Part shown: piece by piece, positions 41,881 to 52,000 of the stretch
How positions within the stretch are numbered: position 1 is the stretch's first letter
Layout of the letters: every line of letters begins with the position of its first letter
NCBI GenBank assembly: GCA_001839685.1
Contig: MLAK01000250.1
Location: 53,014-117,013 of the forward strand
Length of the DNA stretch: 64,000 nucleotides
Direction of reading: 5' to 3'
Source: Tritrichomonas foetus
Lineage: Eukaryota > Parabasalia > Tritrichomonadida > Tritrichomonadidae
Notes under the pieces: model-generated
Databases searched by the model: none
Told to the model about the DNA's origin: nothing
Seen by the model: only the letters and a program-made list of their open reading frames with translations
Program-made: the position numbers and the translations under genes

Positions 41881-41897
41881 ACAGGTTTTTTACCTGT
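41881..41897. repeat. Short perfect hairpin
   Basis: acaggt followed after five bases by acctgt, able to form a six-pair stem about 190 bases upstream of the catalase start. Function unknown. Confidence 0.6.
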
Positions 41898-41928
41898 GAG
41901 TTTTGTTTTTTGACTTGTAAAATGATTA

Positions 41929-42065
41929 AATGTGATGTGAGTTTGCAAGCCCCTTCGACTAATTCGGCCATTGGAGGAGGTTCAGGCGCGTGACCACTGC
42001 ACAACCTCCACGTGTAAACTCCAAGTCGAATTGAACCAAAGAACCAGTAAGGTTCACATCACATT
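41929..42065. repeat. Imperfect inverted-repeat element with nested stems
   Basis: The ends aatgtgatgtga (41929-41940) and tcacatcacatt (42054-42065) are perfect reverse complements. Inside, ttcgac (41954-41959) pairs with gtcgaa (42025-42030), ttggag (41971-41976) with ctccaa (42019-42024), and gaggtt (41977-41982) with aacctc (42003-42008). TTAA occurs at both outer edges (41926-41929 and 42064-42067). The element is clearly GC-richer than its surroundings. It could be a structured RNA gene or a miniature inverted-repeat transposon. The rest of 41693-42538 shows no coding gene. Confidence 0.6.
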
Positions 42066-42538
42066 AACCAATTTTAAAATTTTAACTCATAGGAAAATGA
42101 ATATTCTATTCTACCTAATCAAAAAAGGGGTTGTACCTAAATCCCCACGAAGGGCAATTTTTTCGGCCTTTCCGAAGCAATATCTTAAAAGAAAAAACAA
42201 AATGTTTGTGGCAATCTAGTGATACGGCTTTGACAGTCGCCAAATCTTTCTTTTCATATATTATAATAGATTTGTATTGAAGTGTTTATGTTATTGCTGA
42301 TGTCCTGATAAATTTTTGGCTAAGAGACATCACTTTCAGTAATTTGTGAATTCATTTTAAAATGGTCATTAAAGATAACAACAACATCAATCTACGAAAT
42401 GTTGATTTGATTTCCATTGAATGGGCAGCATTTCATAAAATAAAACATCACAGAAATAAATTATTACAAAACGCAATTTACTAACAACACAGGAAATCAC
42501 AAAAAAAGTCATATCATTTTGGAAATCGCCTGAAAAAG

Positions 42539-43552
42539 TTACATTGGTGAGAGACAAGCACCTCTTCCTCCACCAAAGGGCCTCTTTATGTCGCTCCTGC
42601 TCCTGCCTGTCGCACATTTTGGCGTGATGCATCCGCTCTGACTGCGGGATGGAGTTGCGCTCGATTTCGGCCGCTTGAGGGGCGTCAAAGGGCCGTCTGG
42701 AAGATACATCCTTCTTAGTTCATTAAGATTTATTCCTTCTTCACCAAGAGAAACAAGGGCGTCATCAAGTTTTGCTAATTCGTCGAGCATTGTTGCAATT
42801 GAGACTCTCCGTCTGATTTGAGCGAAGGTCCTCTCTTGGACCATTTCCTGACATTGAATTTGAAGTTGATGTCGGCGCTGGAGGAGTTGATGAAGTTCTG
42901 GATAATTCGAATTGTCAATAACTCGTTTGAGTGGCGGCTGCTGGCTACTATCTCCGTAGTTTTGTTGTTCGAAAGCATTTTTTATGCGAAGTCGTAAATT
43001 TTCGTTGATTCGAAATTGAATTTGATGTTCGCATGATATCTGTATAGCTTCGTGCCATTCAGGACTTGAGATTATTTCAAAAAGTTTATTTTGACGATTT
43101 TGTGTGCTTTTTTCCATTTGTTCGAGTTTTAATTGAAGATTTTCAATTGTTAAAAAATATGAAGATCTTTCACGATCCATGGCTGCAACTGTACTGGGAG
43201 AAGCATGAGATTTAGCTTCTAGAATACTGTGGTTGATATCCTCTATATCGACTGTTAATTCCGCGATTTTTTTTCGAAGATTTGCATGCTCGGTTGTGAC
43301 GGCATTGTTTCCTCCTAAGGACTCAGCAAGAGCAACTGCATGACCTTCTTTGTCGTCTAGAATTGCTTTTACCTTTTCATATTCGGCTCGAGCTTCATCA
43401 AGTTCTTTTTTTGCGCGTTTGCATTCGTTTTTTGCGGCGAAATATTCACTTTGGAGATGCTCGTTTTCTTTATATTCGTCACCACCACGGAAGAAAAAAG
43501 AAGGTGTCTGATAGGTACCTTTTGGGTAGAGACACGTCCTTCCTTTCTTCAT
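42539..43552 (-). CDS. Uncharacterised coiled-coil protein
   Basis: 337 residues from ATG 43552 (MKKGRTCLYPKG); the frame upstream reaches only a TTG. Family not recognised. About residues 25-260 are charged coiled coil with a non-coiled break near 75-85 (SLGGNNAV). Around 265-300 helices continue (RRVSIATMLDELAKLDDALVSLGEEG). The C-terminal tail is Ser/Pro/Arg/Gly-rich with repeated Thr-Pro and Ser-Pro sites (for example GPLTPLKRPKSSATPSRS), likely phosphorylation targets. No signal peptide or membrane span. A cytoskeletal or basal-body role is possible but only inferred. Confidence 0.75.
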   Translation of the reverse strand: MKKGRTCLYPKGTYQTPSFFFRGGDEYKENEHLQSEYFAAKNECKRAKKELDEARAEYEKVKAILDDKEGHAVALAESLGGNNAVTTEHANLRKKIAELTVDIEDINHSILEAKSHASPSTVAAMDRERSSYFLTIENLQLKLEQMEKSTQNRQNKLFEIISSPEWHEAIQISCEHQIQFRINENLRLRIKNAFEQQNYGDSSQQPPLKRVIDNSNYPELHQLLQRRHQLQIQCQEMVQERTFAQIRRRVSIATMLDELAKLDDALVSLGEEGINLNELRRMYLPDGPLTPLKRPKSSATPSRSQSGCITPKCATGRSRSDIKRPFGGGRGACLSPM

Positions 43553-43861
43553 TTTTTGTGATGAAGAATTTTTTTGATGTTTCAGATGAAAAAGGTTATT
43601 TACACTAACGTTTAAAATTAATTTCAATTGAATTTTTCAAGGGAATTCATCTCAAATTGACAGGTTGATACTGAAGCCATTTGATTGACAAACTTTTTGA
43701 ATTCATATCTCATCTATCAATTGAGTGTGATCGACAATATAAAAATTGAACAGTCGAATAGATGAATAGTGAAAATAATAATAGTTTTAATAATAACAAC
43801 ATCTTTTATCCTTTCAGTAAAAGGCTTTCACTCTTCCAACCTAAAAAAAAATATCTATAAA
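43553..43861. other. Short intergenic region
   Basis: About 310 bases between two genes on the same strand. It should contain the promoter of the 42539-43552 gene. No other feature is seen. Confidence 0.5.
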
Positions 43862-46800
43862 TTACTCAGATTTAATCTGAATTGCAGTTGTAGCTCTCAA
43901 TGGCGGAACTTTTCTACTTTCTAGTTTTGATGCAATTCCTGATCTGTTGTAACTTACTCTTCCTTTGAAGCCAGGTTTTTCAGCATATTGTATTGCTGGT
44001 TGATTTGCAAGTTTTGCTTGTTGTGGATCACCAAGCGCATCAACAACAGTTTTGTCAGTAATTCCAGACACATTTTTTCTTTCTGCACCACAAAACAGAC
44101 AGCGGTAGTTTACTGTTCCGGCTGTTGCACTTTGTTCTTTTGTAACTGTCTTGAAGAGATCAGTTGCCAAATTATTCAAATCATCTTTTGTAACTTTGTC
44201 AGGAATGGTACTTTTCACTTCTTCGACTTGTTGTTTTAAGTCAATCATCATTATTCGCATTTTTCTGAAGAAATCATTCACAAATTCTTTATCAACCTTA
44301 TTTTGCATGCTTTCTTCAGCGATTCTTGCACGTTCAAGTGCAGTTTCAACCTTAAGTTGAAGATCTGTTCGTAATTCAATAAGGTAAGGTAAAACGGAAT
44401 CAATCATTTCATGATCAGGTTCAGCATTTGTAACATTAACTTCTTTTACAGGTTGTGGAATATTTCGTCCAATGAATCTGTTTTCATCACTTGGGGTAGT
44501 TGTAGGTGGTGGTGCTAATATTGGCAATATTTCTTTCAAATGATCAACAGTTGAATCATCTTTACTTTTCCGAGAAACTTTCTTCGTTGGTTCGTCTTTG
44601 GATGGCTTAATTGTTGGAGTTTTGGTTTCAGGGGGTGGTTTATCAATGATTGGATCTTTCTTCAATTTTACAGGTTCGGGTGCAACTAAATCAGTATAAT
44701 TATGCAATTTTATAATTCTTGGTGACTCTAAATCTTCGATGAATTTTCTTTTTAGTTTTGCAAATTGTTCTGCTTGTAATTGATCAAGTTTAGCAAGAAT
44801 ACTGCTTTTTTGTTCTTTTTTATGTTGTGGTTTCTTTACTTGTTCTTTTTCTTTGTTATCAGTAACTTTTTCTTCTGGAGGAGTTGAAGGTTGTGGTGGC
44901 ACAATTTCAGCTGCAATTTGCGGGTTTGCTGTTTGCATATAAAGATATAATTCTTTTCTTACATCATTAATTTGACTTTCAAGTTCAACAGCAGCAGCAT
45001 CGATTCTTCTACGTAGTGCTTTAACAACTGGACTATCTTCAGAAGCTTCAATATCATAAATATCTTTATTCATTGAACTCATATCTAATGATTGTGGTAA
45101 AACAACAGGTTCTAAACTTTTAGATTTCATTGCTTGAACATTTGTTCGAATATCATTGTAATTTTCGCGAAGAATTCTAAACTGATCATCACAATATTGT
45201 TTATGTTGTTTTAGAAGATAACCGAAATCTTCATCACTTTCTATTTTTGAAGGATCTTCATGTTCGCCGAGAACAAATGTTGGTGGTGGATTCTCTGGCG
45301 TTTCTACTCTTGAACTATTCAATGCAGTTGTTGGTAATGATGGTAAAGATTGTGTTCCAGTATTTGGTCCTTGTGGTAAATTTGTGTTTGGAACATATGT
45401 CAGGATTGGTGGATTATCTTGTGAGCGTGCATTTGGATTATCTTTATCTAGTTTCTTAGAATCACTTGTTGTATTTTCTATATTTGATGGATCTTTTGAA
45501 GTTGTGTTTGATGTAGTATTAGGTCTAGTGTGAATCGGTGTTTGAAGAGAAGAAACTTGTCTTGAAAGAGAACCAAACGATTTTTCAAGCTCTAATATTC
45601 GATTTCTAAACTCAAGAAGATCTTCAGTCATCATATTACCGAAAAGTGAGGGATCACTTTCGACATCAGCATTCACATATGAATGAATACTATTTGTATT
45701 ATTATCATCATTAATAAAAGAAATAACAATTCGTGGTTCAGCTGAAGGTCTGTTGCCCATTGTTGTGTTTGGACGCTGCGGAAGGTCATTTGGCAAAACC
45801 TTATCATGATTTGGGGAAAGTTCACCATTTGCTATTGTTCGAGATGAAACATTATCATTAGGATTTGAGGGTGTCGTATAATTAGTTAAAGTATGATTAG
45901 AATTATTTCCAGTATTATTCAAAAATTGGTTTGTCGAATTATGATCGGAAATATGGATATTTTCAACTGGATGATCTTGATTAATGTTATTATTATGAAT
46001 AGACGATATAGTGCTATGACTCGTGTTATTGGATCTTGAAGTACTATTGTTACTACTAGGATTCGGTGGAACTTCCATTGTTGATGAAATATTGGCTGCA
46101 GCTTTTATAATTGGTTTAGAAGGCTCAATTTTATTTGATGATACTGTTGTTGATTTTTGAGATGAACGAGATTGAAGATTTCCAGAATTTGATCTAGCGA
46201 CTTTTGTTGGTTTTAGTCTCGGTGATATGACAAAAGGCTTTCTTCCATTAATTAAAGATGTTCCAGTATTTGTTGAAGTATGCGTTTGATTCATGAGTTC
46301 TTGTTGAGCTTGTGCCATTTGTTTATGTGCCTCTTCAAGTGCTAAAACATGTTTTTGAAGTTCAAGAATTTGCTTCTGGTGAAGATCAATTGTAGATTTA
46401 TATTTATCACCCGCTTGATTGGCATTCATTTGAGTCATTTGTTGTAAAATTGCAGAAACATCAACTTCACTTCCGGAATTTGAAGGAGTTTCTTTCATTT
46501 TTTCTTCAGAATCAGTTTCAGCTTCAGTTGCACTCTTTGCATGTTCTTGAGCTTCTTGCCATTGTTGTTGTTGCATTTGATTTTTAACCATTTGTGATTG
46601 GATATCTGATAGCGCTTTAGCCATAGCTTGACTTGCATCATTACTAAAGATATTCAAGTTTAAAATGTGTTCGAATGAGAAATCTTTAGTTCGAGGATTA
46701 ATATCAAGCTTGATACCACTTGTATTTTCTAAAGCACCAAGTGGAGTTATTCCTCCAGGAACATTATAATTTTCAAGTAATAATTCACCATTTCCTCCAA

Positions 46801-48709
46801 AATCATTTTGATTTAATGCTTGATGAACATTCTCATTGCTATCTGCCAAATTTATGGCATTTTGTGATGTTTGTGCTGATACATGTTGTGAAAGTTGTCG
46901 GGAATTTGCATTTGAATTATGTCTTGAAAGTGCCCCTTTCACCACACATTCACCATTATTATCTTGTTTCACCATTATTGGTTTAGGTTGTGGAAAATCA
47001 GGCTCTTTATTACTTGGTGGTGGTAATTCGAAAAAGCCAATTTCAATAGTGTCAATTGAATTTGGTGTTGATCCATTTGGTGTTGTTGCATTGAACCTTC
47101 TAAGTGGAATACGTCTTTCTTCGGTTTGAATAGCGACAGAAAAGTAATCTTTTAAGTTTCTGACTCGAATTTCGGCAGCATCGAAATTCACATCATGAAC
47201 TGATGATGTACTAGTCCGACTATCTACACTTCTTCCAGTAGCTAATGCTGATAAATCATTTATATTGGAATTGACAGATGTTGGTCGATTTCGCTTCTGA
47301 CTATTTGGCTTTCTAGAGTTTACTGAAGGAGATTTCCGATCAGGATTGTAAGCTTGAAGGGATCGTGCTGATTTTACATGTTCTTCTTCAGTAGATACAT
47401 CGTTTTTGCCATTAGATTCCATCTGGATTGATTCTGATGGCTTCAATATGATTTCTGGTTCGCGAATTTCTTTAAGGGTTCCTCCTAGTTTCTTAATTTG
47501 AGATTTTAATTGAGTTATTTCTTGTTTTAAGTAATGAATTTGTGCACGATAATTAGAATCAATGTTATCTAAATTATCGATAAATGTATTTTTAATAGAT
47601 TGGAATGCAGAATTGAAATCATTAGCAGTTGTTTCTGGTTTTGTTGCTTCAAGGATTTGAACTTCATTTTGTTCTTTTGCTGTTTTCAAGAAATCAGTTA
47701 ATTTCTTATCAACATCGACAGAAATATCCGCCATTTTGTCATAAATTCGATCAAATTCATCACTTCTTCCTTTAACTTCAGCTTTTACTTTTACCATATC
47801 ACGTCCTTGTTTCTCAACTTCTTTGATCAAATTATTAATAGTTGGAATTGTCTTATTAAATTTTTCTGCTTGTCCTCGAACATCATTCATGACTTGTTTA
47901 ATTTGTAAAACAATGTCATCAACACGCGGATCTTTCTTTGGTCCATCATTTGAAGGAATTGTTATATCGACAAATGGTTTCAAGGTTGGAGAGACTGGTT
48001 GACTTGGACAAGGTTCATGAATCTTTTTCTGAGGGGCATCTGAAATTTCATCAATTTCGGCATTTTTTAAATCAAGCTCAAATTTTTCACCTTCAACGTT
48101 ATCGTTTTCATCTGATTTCGTAGGCGAATCAAAAGTTATTGGTTTTATTACAATTGGCATTTCCTCTTGTGAATCATCAGTACTGAGCACTTTTGTTGTT
48201 CGACTGAAAGCAGAATTATTGACTAATTTTAATAAATTTTCAAAACGCGCAGTAAGAGTGTTAACTTGGCGGGAAAGCTGATCGTATCTGACATCGTCTG
48301 ATACATATTCAATTATTGGCTCATTTCTTGGCGTTTGCGGGTTTGAAATTGAATTCGCTAATTTGTTGATATTTTTGTCATATTTGTCGCGTATATCTTT
48401 CAACTGGAATTGGAAAAACGCTTTCATTTCTCGAATTTCGGTATTGAAGTCTGTGTTTTGTTGCTTATTCAATTTGGCAACTTCTTCAACGCGTTGTTGG
48501 AGTTGCTTCACATCATCGTTATTGAATTTTGGCTCATCATCATCAACTGTATTAATTGTTCGAAACCCCTTTGATGCGAGGGTGTCAACTTTTGCGACAA
48601 CATCTAATAAAATATCGCGGATTGGGCCATACTCGATACCGATTTCAAATAGCTCTGGCACACGAATGAGTTGCTCCAGCTGTTGCGTCGTGCGTGGAGC
48701 TTCAGTCAT
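43862..48709 (-). CDS. Giant low-complexity/coiled-coil protein with C-terminal CxxC
   Basis: 1615 residues, start ATG 48709. It alternates short coiled coils with long Asn/Ser/Thr/Pro/Gln-rich disordered stretches. Coiled coil is strongest near 50-180, 265-420, 690-820 and 1180-1560. Near the C-terminus (about 1545) there is a Cys-x-x-Cys in NYRCLFCGAERKNV, then a basic tail. A C-terminal coiled coil followed by a Cys pair recalls the DUF4795/QRICH2-type flagellar proteins, but I regard that only as a suggestion. No membrane segments. It is transcribed in the same direction as the next two coiled-coil genes. Confidence 0.8.
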   Translation of the reverse strand: MTEAPRTTQQLEQLIRVPELFEIGIEYGPIRDILLDVVAKVDTLASKGFRTINTVDDDEPKFNNDDVKQLQQRVEEVAKLNKQQNTDFNTEIREMKAFFQFQLKDIRDKYDKNINKLANSISNPQTPRNEPIIEYVSDDVRYDQLSRQVNTLTARFENLLKLVNNSAFSRTTKVLSTDDSQEEMPIVIKPITFDSPTKSDENDNVEGEKFELDLKNAEIDEISDAPQKKIHEPCPSQPVSPTLKPFVDITIPSNDGPKKDPRVDDIVLQIKQVMNDVRGQAEKFNKTIPTINNLIKEVEKQGRDMVKVKAEVKGRSDEFDRIYDKMADISVDVDKKLTDFLKTAKEQNEVQILEATKPETTANDFNSAFQSIKNTFIDNLDNIDSNYRAQIHYLKQEITQLKSQIKKLGGTLKEIREPEIILKPSESIQMESNGKNDVSTEEEHVKSARSLQAYNPDRKSPSVNSRKPNSQKRNRPTSVNSNINDLSALATGRSVDSRTSTSSVHDVNFDAAEIRVRNLKDYFSVAIQTEERRIPLRRFNATTPNGSTPNSIDTIEIGFFELPPPSNKEPDFPQPKPIMVKQDNNGECVVKGALSRHNSNANSRQLSQHVSAQTSQNAINLADSNENVHQALNQNDFGGNGELLLENYNVPGGITPLGALENTSGIKLDINPRTKDFSFEHILNLNIFSNDASQAMAKALSDIQSQMVKNQMQQQQWQEAQEHAKSATEAETDSEEKMKETPSNSGSEVDVSAILQQMTQMNANQAGDKYKSTIDLHQKQILELQKHVLALEEAHKQMAQAQQELMNQTHTSTNTGTSLINGRKPFVISPRLKPTKVARSNSGNLQSRSSQKSTTVSSNKIEPSKPIIKAAANISSTMEVPPNPSSNNSTSRSNNTSHSTISSIHNNNINQDHPVENIHISDHNSTNQFLNNTGNNSNHTLTNYTTPSNPNDNVSSRTIANGELSPNHDKVLPNDLPQRPNTTMGNRPSAEPRIVISFINDDNNTNSIHSYVNADVESDPSLFGNMMTEDLLEFRNRILELEKSFGSLSRQVSSLQTPIHTRPNTTSNTTSKDPSNIENTTSDSKKLDKDNPNARSQDNPPILTYVPNTNLPQGPNTGTQSLPSLPTTALNSSRVETPENPPPTFVLGEHEDPSKIESDEDFGYLLKQHKQYCDDQFRILRENYNDIRTNVQAMKSKSLEPVVLPQSLDMSSMNKDIYDIEASEDSPVVKALRRRIDAAAVELESQINDVRKELYLYMQTANPQIAAEIVPPQPSTPPEEKVTDNKEKEQVKKPQHKKEQKSSILAKLDQLQAEQFAKLKRKFIEDLESPRIIKLHNYTDLVAPEPVKLKKDPIIDKPPPETKTPTIKPSKDEPTKKVSRKSKDDSTVDHLKEILPILAPPPTTTPSDENRFIGRNIPQPVKEVNVTNAEPDHEMIDSVLPYLIELRTDLQLKVETALERARIAEESMQNKVDKEFVNDFFRKMRIMMIDLKQQVEEVKSTIPDKVTKDDLNNLATDLFKTVTKEQSATAGTVNYRCLFCGAERKNVSGITDKTVVDALGDPQQAKLANQPAIQYAEKPGFKGRVSYNRSGIASKLESRKVPPLRATTAIQIKSE

Positions 48710-49021
48710 TCAATTGGTTTCAATATTTTTTGTTAAAATTTTCAATTCAAAAAATTCGTTTTTTAATTCCAGATAAATTGAAAAGATAAATGTTTTGAAA
48801 TATTCAATCTCTACGTGCATTCAACTTTTGAATAATTAAATATATCAACTTTGACTCATTATTTGGTTGTGAACTCAGAAAAATTCAATCGAATTTCTAT
48901 CACTTCGAATGATGAATTGTCGGCCGACAAATGAATTTTGAGTACCTTCATATACAACAATAAACAAATAGAAAAAAAAAAATATTTAAAATTACTAACA
49001 TGTTTATTTATAATTCGCTAA
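48710..49021. other. Short intergenic region
   Basis: About 310 AT-rich bases between two giant genes on the same strand; presumed promoter of the 1615-residue protein gene. Nothing else seen. Confidence 0.5.
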
Positions 49022-52000
49022 TCATAATACTTTTTGTAAATCATTTTCCTTTCCTAAAATTAATTGCAATTCTTTTGGCTGTAGGTGTGCTTTTAAGTAT
49101 TCACTATCAATTGGTTGACCAGCAATCACTCTGATCAATTCTTCATGAATTCTTTTTTGAAGCTCACATTCATTTGTTGCTGTCCTGGCCGTCTTTTGAT
49201 GTTTTTCGACTTCACCTTGAAATTCATCTTCTTTTTGGATAATTTTTTCTTGTAGCTGAGATATTGTTTCACGTTGTTCAAAAATTTTCTTCCTGAGTTT
49301 TTCTTTCTGCTTTTCATTCAAATTTCTTTCGCGTTCATGAATTAATCTTACACTTGATAATTCCTGACTCATTTTCTCCATACTTGATTGTCTTTCTTCT
49401 TGAATAGCATGTTCTTTTATATATAATACGGCTTCCTTTGGTTCTCTACCAATAAAACCAATAGCTTTAGCCATTGCTATAATATCATCAACAGAAGATT
49501 TAATTTTGATATTTTTATTTTTATATGCTGTAATCAAATTGATTAATTTTTGATATCCTTCATTAGATAATGGAAAAGTTATTGGATCTATTTTATTAAT
49601 TGTGGATCCTGATAAGATTATTAATATGTTTGTGACCAAATCACATGCAGATTCTAAGCCTTCTCTAAATTCTTTGATTTTTGCCATGATATCTTTATTT
49701 GAAGAAATTCCTGCAGTCTTATATATATTTGATAAATTATTCAAAGTTCTTTTTACACTCTCAACAACATCAATTCTCTCTGGCGTTGAGTTCTCATTAT
49801 CGTTATTTAGAAACATTGATCTAATTTTGGTTATCTGAGATTGTATTCTATTAACAGCTGATATAATGTCATCGGTGCCTAAATCTTTGGAAAGAGTTTT
49901 TTGTGTTTCCAATATTTTGCTTATTTGGTGTGGAATATTATCTATTTTTTCGTCTGGAAATATTGATTTTAATTGGCTACATATCATATTTTGTTTAACC
50001 ATTGATTTAACAGAGTCATTTAGAGGTTGAGTTGTATCATTTATTATCGACTTGATAGATTTCCTTTCTTTTATCATATTGGACACTCGACTCACTACAT
50101 CACCTGTGAAATCATCTGGAAGAAGATCTTCAATTTGTTTGTTGATCGCTTCATGCTTTTCTTTTTCTTTTATTAATTTTGATAAAGTTTTGGATATATT
50201 GTCGCCTGATGGAAGTTGTTCTCTGATGGAGTTATTTTCCTCTTGAGCTTCTTTATATTTGTGTAAAAGATGATTAAGTTTATCTTGAAGCGTTGCTTCA
50301 TTTCCCAAACTTTCATCATCACTTAGAATTGAATCAAATTTATCATTTTGTTTCTGTAAAGCATTATATTTTCGTACTAACAATTTAATTTGATCTGCTA
50401 AATTTCCATTAGACTTTATATTATTCGGAATTATACTAATAAAGTATTCCTGCTGATTTTCTAGATCTTTATATTGATTTACCAACTCGTCAAATTGATT
50501 TTCAATGTCTTTATTCTTTCCAATGAACTCTCTTGGAATTTTGTTGGATATATTTTGAACTTGTTTACATAGTTTTTTATAGTTGTTAACAAGAGATGCT
50601 ATCTGATTATTTAGGTCACTCTCATCCTTGGTGAATTCTTCAGGAATCAAATCAAAATTATTTTGTTGCTGCTCTTTTAACTGTTTGAAGTTACTCGTTA
50701 ATGATGCTATAGCACTAACAATATCACTTTGATTAGAAAGATAATCATTTGGTATTAGTTTTCGAATTTTTGCCTCCTTATCAACCAATTCCTTATATTG
50801 GTCCACAAGCTGGGACAATTGAGAATCCAAGTCATTATATTTTACTTTTATATCGAGAGGAATTATCTTTTCATATTTTTCTTTTTCAGCTTTCATGTTT
50901 TCATATTTGTTTACAAATGACTTGAAATTTGATAGAATATCATCACTATAATCAATAAACTCTTTTGGCATATTTTTCTTTATATTATTTTGTAGATTCA
51001 TCAGGAACTCATACTCATTAGTGAGATCATTCAATTGTGTTTCAAAATCAATTCCATTTTTATGAATTTCGTCGGGAATCATTTCCTCATACTTATTTTG
51101 TTGAACTTTCATATTTTCATATTTACTAATGAGATTGGATAATCGAGGTTCTAATTCTCCAATGCTTTGGTTTGGCCTAGCTTGGTCGGGATAATCATCT
51201 TGTCGATGAGGTGGAGTTTGAACAGCTATTTCTCTGGATTGAGACAGGTTTTCTGTATCAATATTAATAGAGTTATATGACTTTATTGGAGAGAAAAAGA
51301 GATTGCTATTACTATCAATTCGAATAGGCCTCTTTTTAGGACTTATATCTGGTGGTATTAAATCATTGCACCTTTCATGTATATTCTTAAGTCTTTCAAA
51401 TTTGTTAATTAAAACTCCAAGTTGATTTTCAAATATTCTATTATCTTTACTCACATCATATGGCATCATTTTTTCGTATTTATTTTGTTGATCTTTCATA
51501 TTGTTATATAAATCAATAAGAGTTCTCATCTGTTGTTCCAAGTCACTGCTGCTTTGATCAATTTCTTTGGATATTAACGCCTTGTAACTATTTTCTTTAT
51601 TTGATAAAGATCTGTACTGTTCAGCAAGATTATATAATTGGTTTTCAAAATTAGTTCCATTTACTTTAAACTCATCTGGTATTATTTTATTGTAATATTC
51701 TTGTTTTTCTTTCATACTTTTGAATTTTTGGCTCAATGAAGCAATATTAGATTCAATATCATCACCATATTGGGAAATTTCTTCTGGTATTAATTTGATG
51801 CATCTATTCTTTTGTTCTTTCAATGATGAGAAAAGATTTGATAAAGTTGATACTCCTGACTCGATATTGTTTTCTTTTAATTTGACATCATTCGGTATGA
51901 AACTTTTGATGTTATTTTTAAGTGCTTTGAGCTTTTCCACTTTATTTACTAAATACATGATTTGCTCATCTAATTCACCTTTACTTTGGAATTTCTCTGG

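Noticed and set aside
41950..42060. tRNA gene suggested by B-box-like GTTCAATTC and A-box-like TGGCCGA on the minus strand
   Set aside because: The boxes are in the wrong order and no cloverleaf with a seven-base anticodon loop could be formed.
42163..42176. tcggccttt next to a T run, like the 5' hairpin of U2 snRNA or an Sm site plus hairpin
   Set aside because: The rest of U2 (branch-site pairing sequence GTAGTA) is absent downstream; only nine bases match.
41971..42219. Plus-strand frame of 82 codons upstream of catalase
   Set aside because: Runs through the inverted-repeat element, lacks protein-like features and has no recognisable domain.
42480..42492. actaacaacacag, close to the trichomonad 3' intron motif ACTAACACACAG
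   Set aside because: One extra base, no GTAYGT 5' site upstream on the same strand, and no plus-strand gene there.
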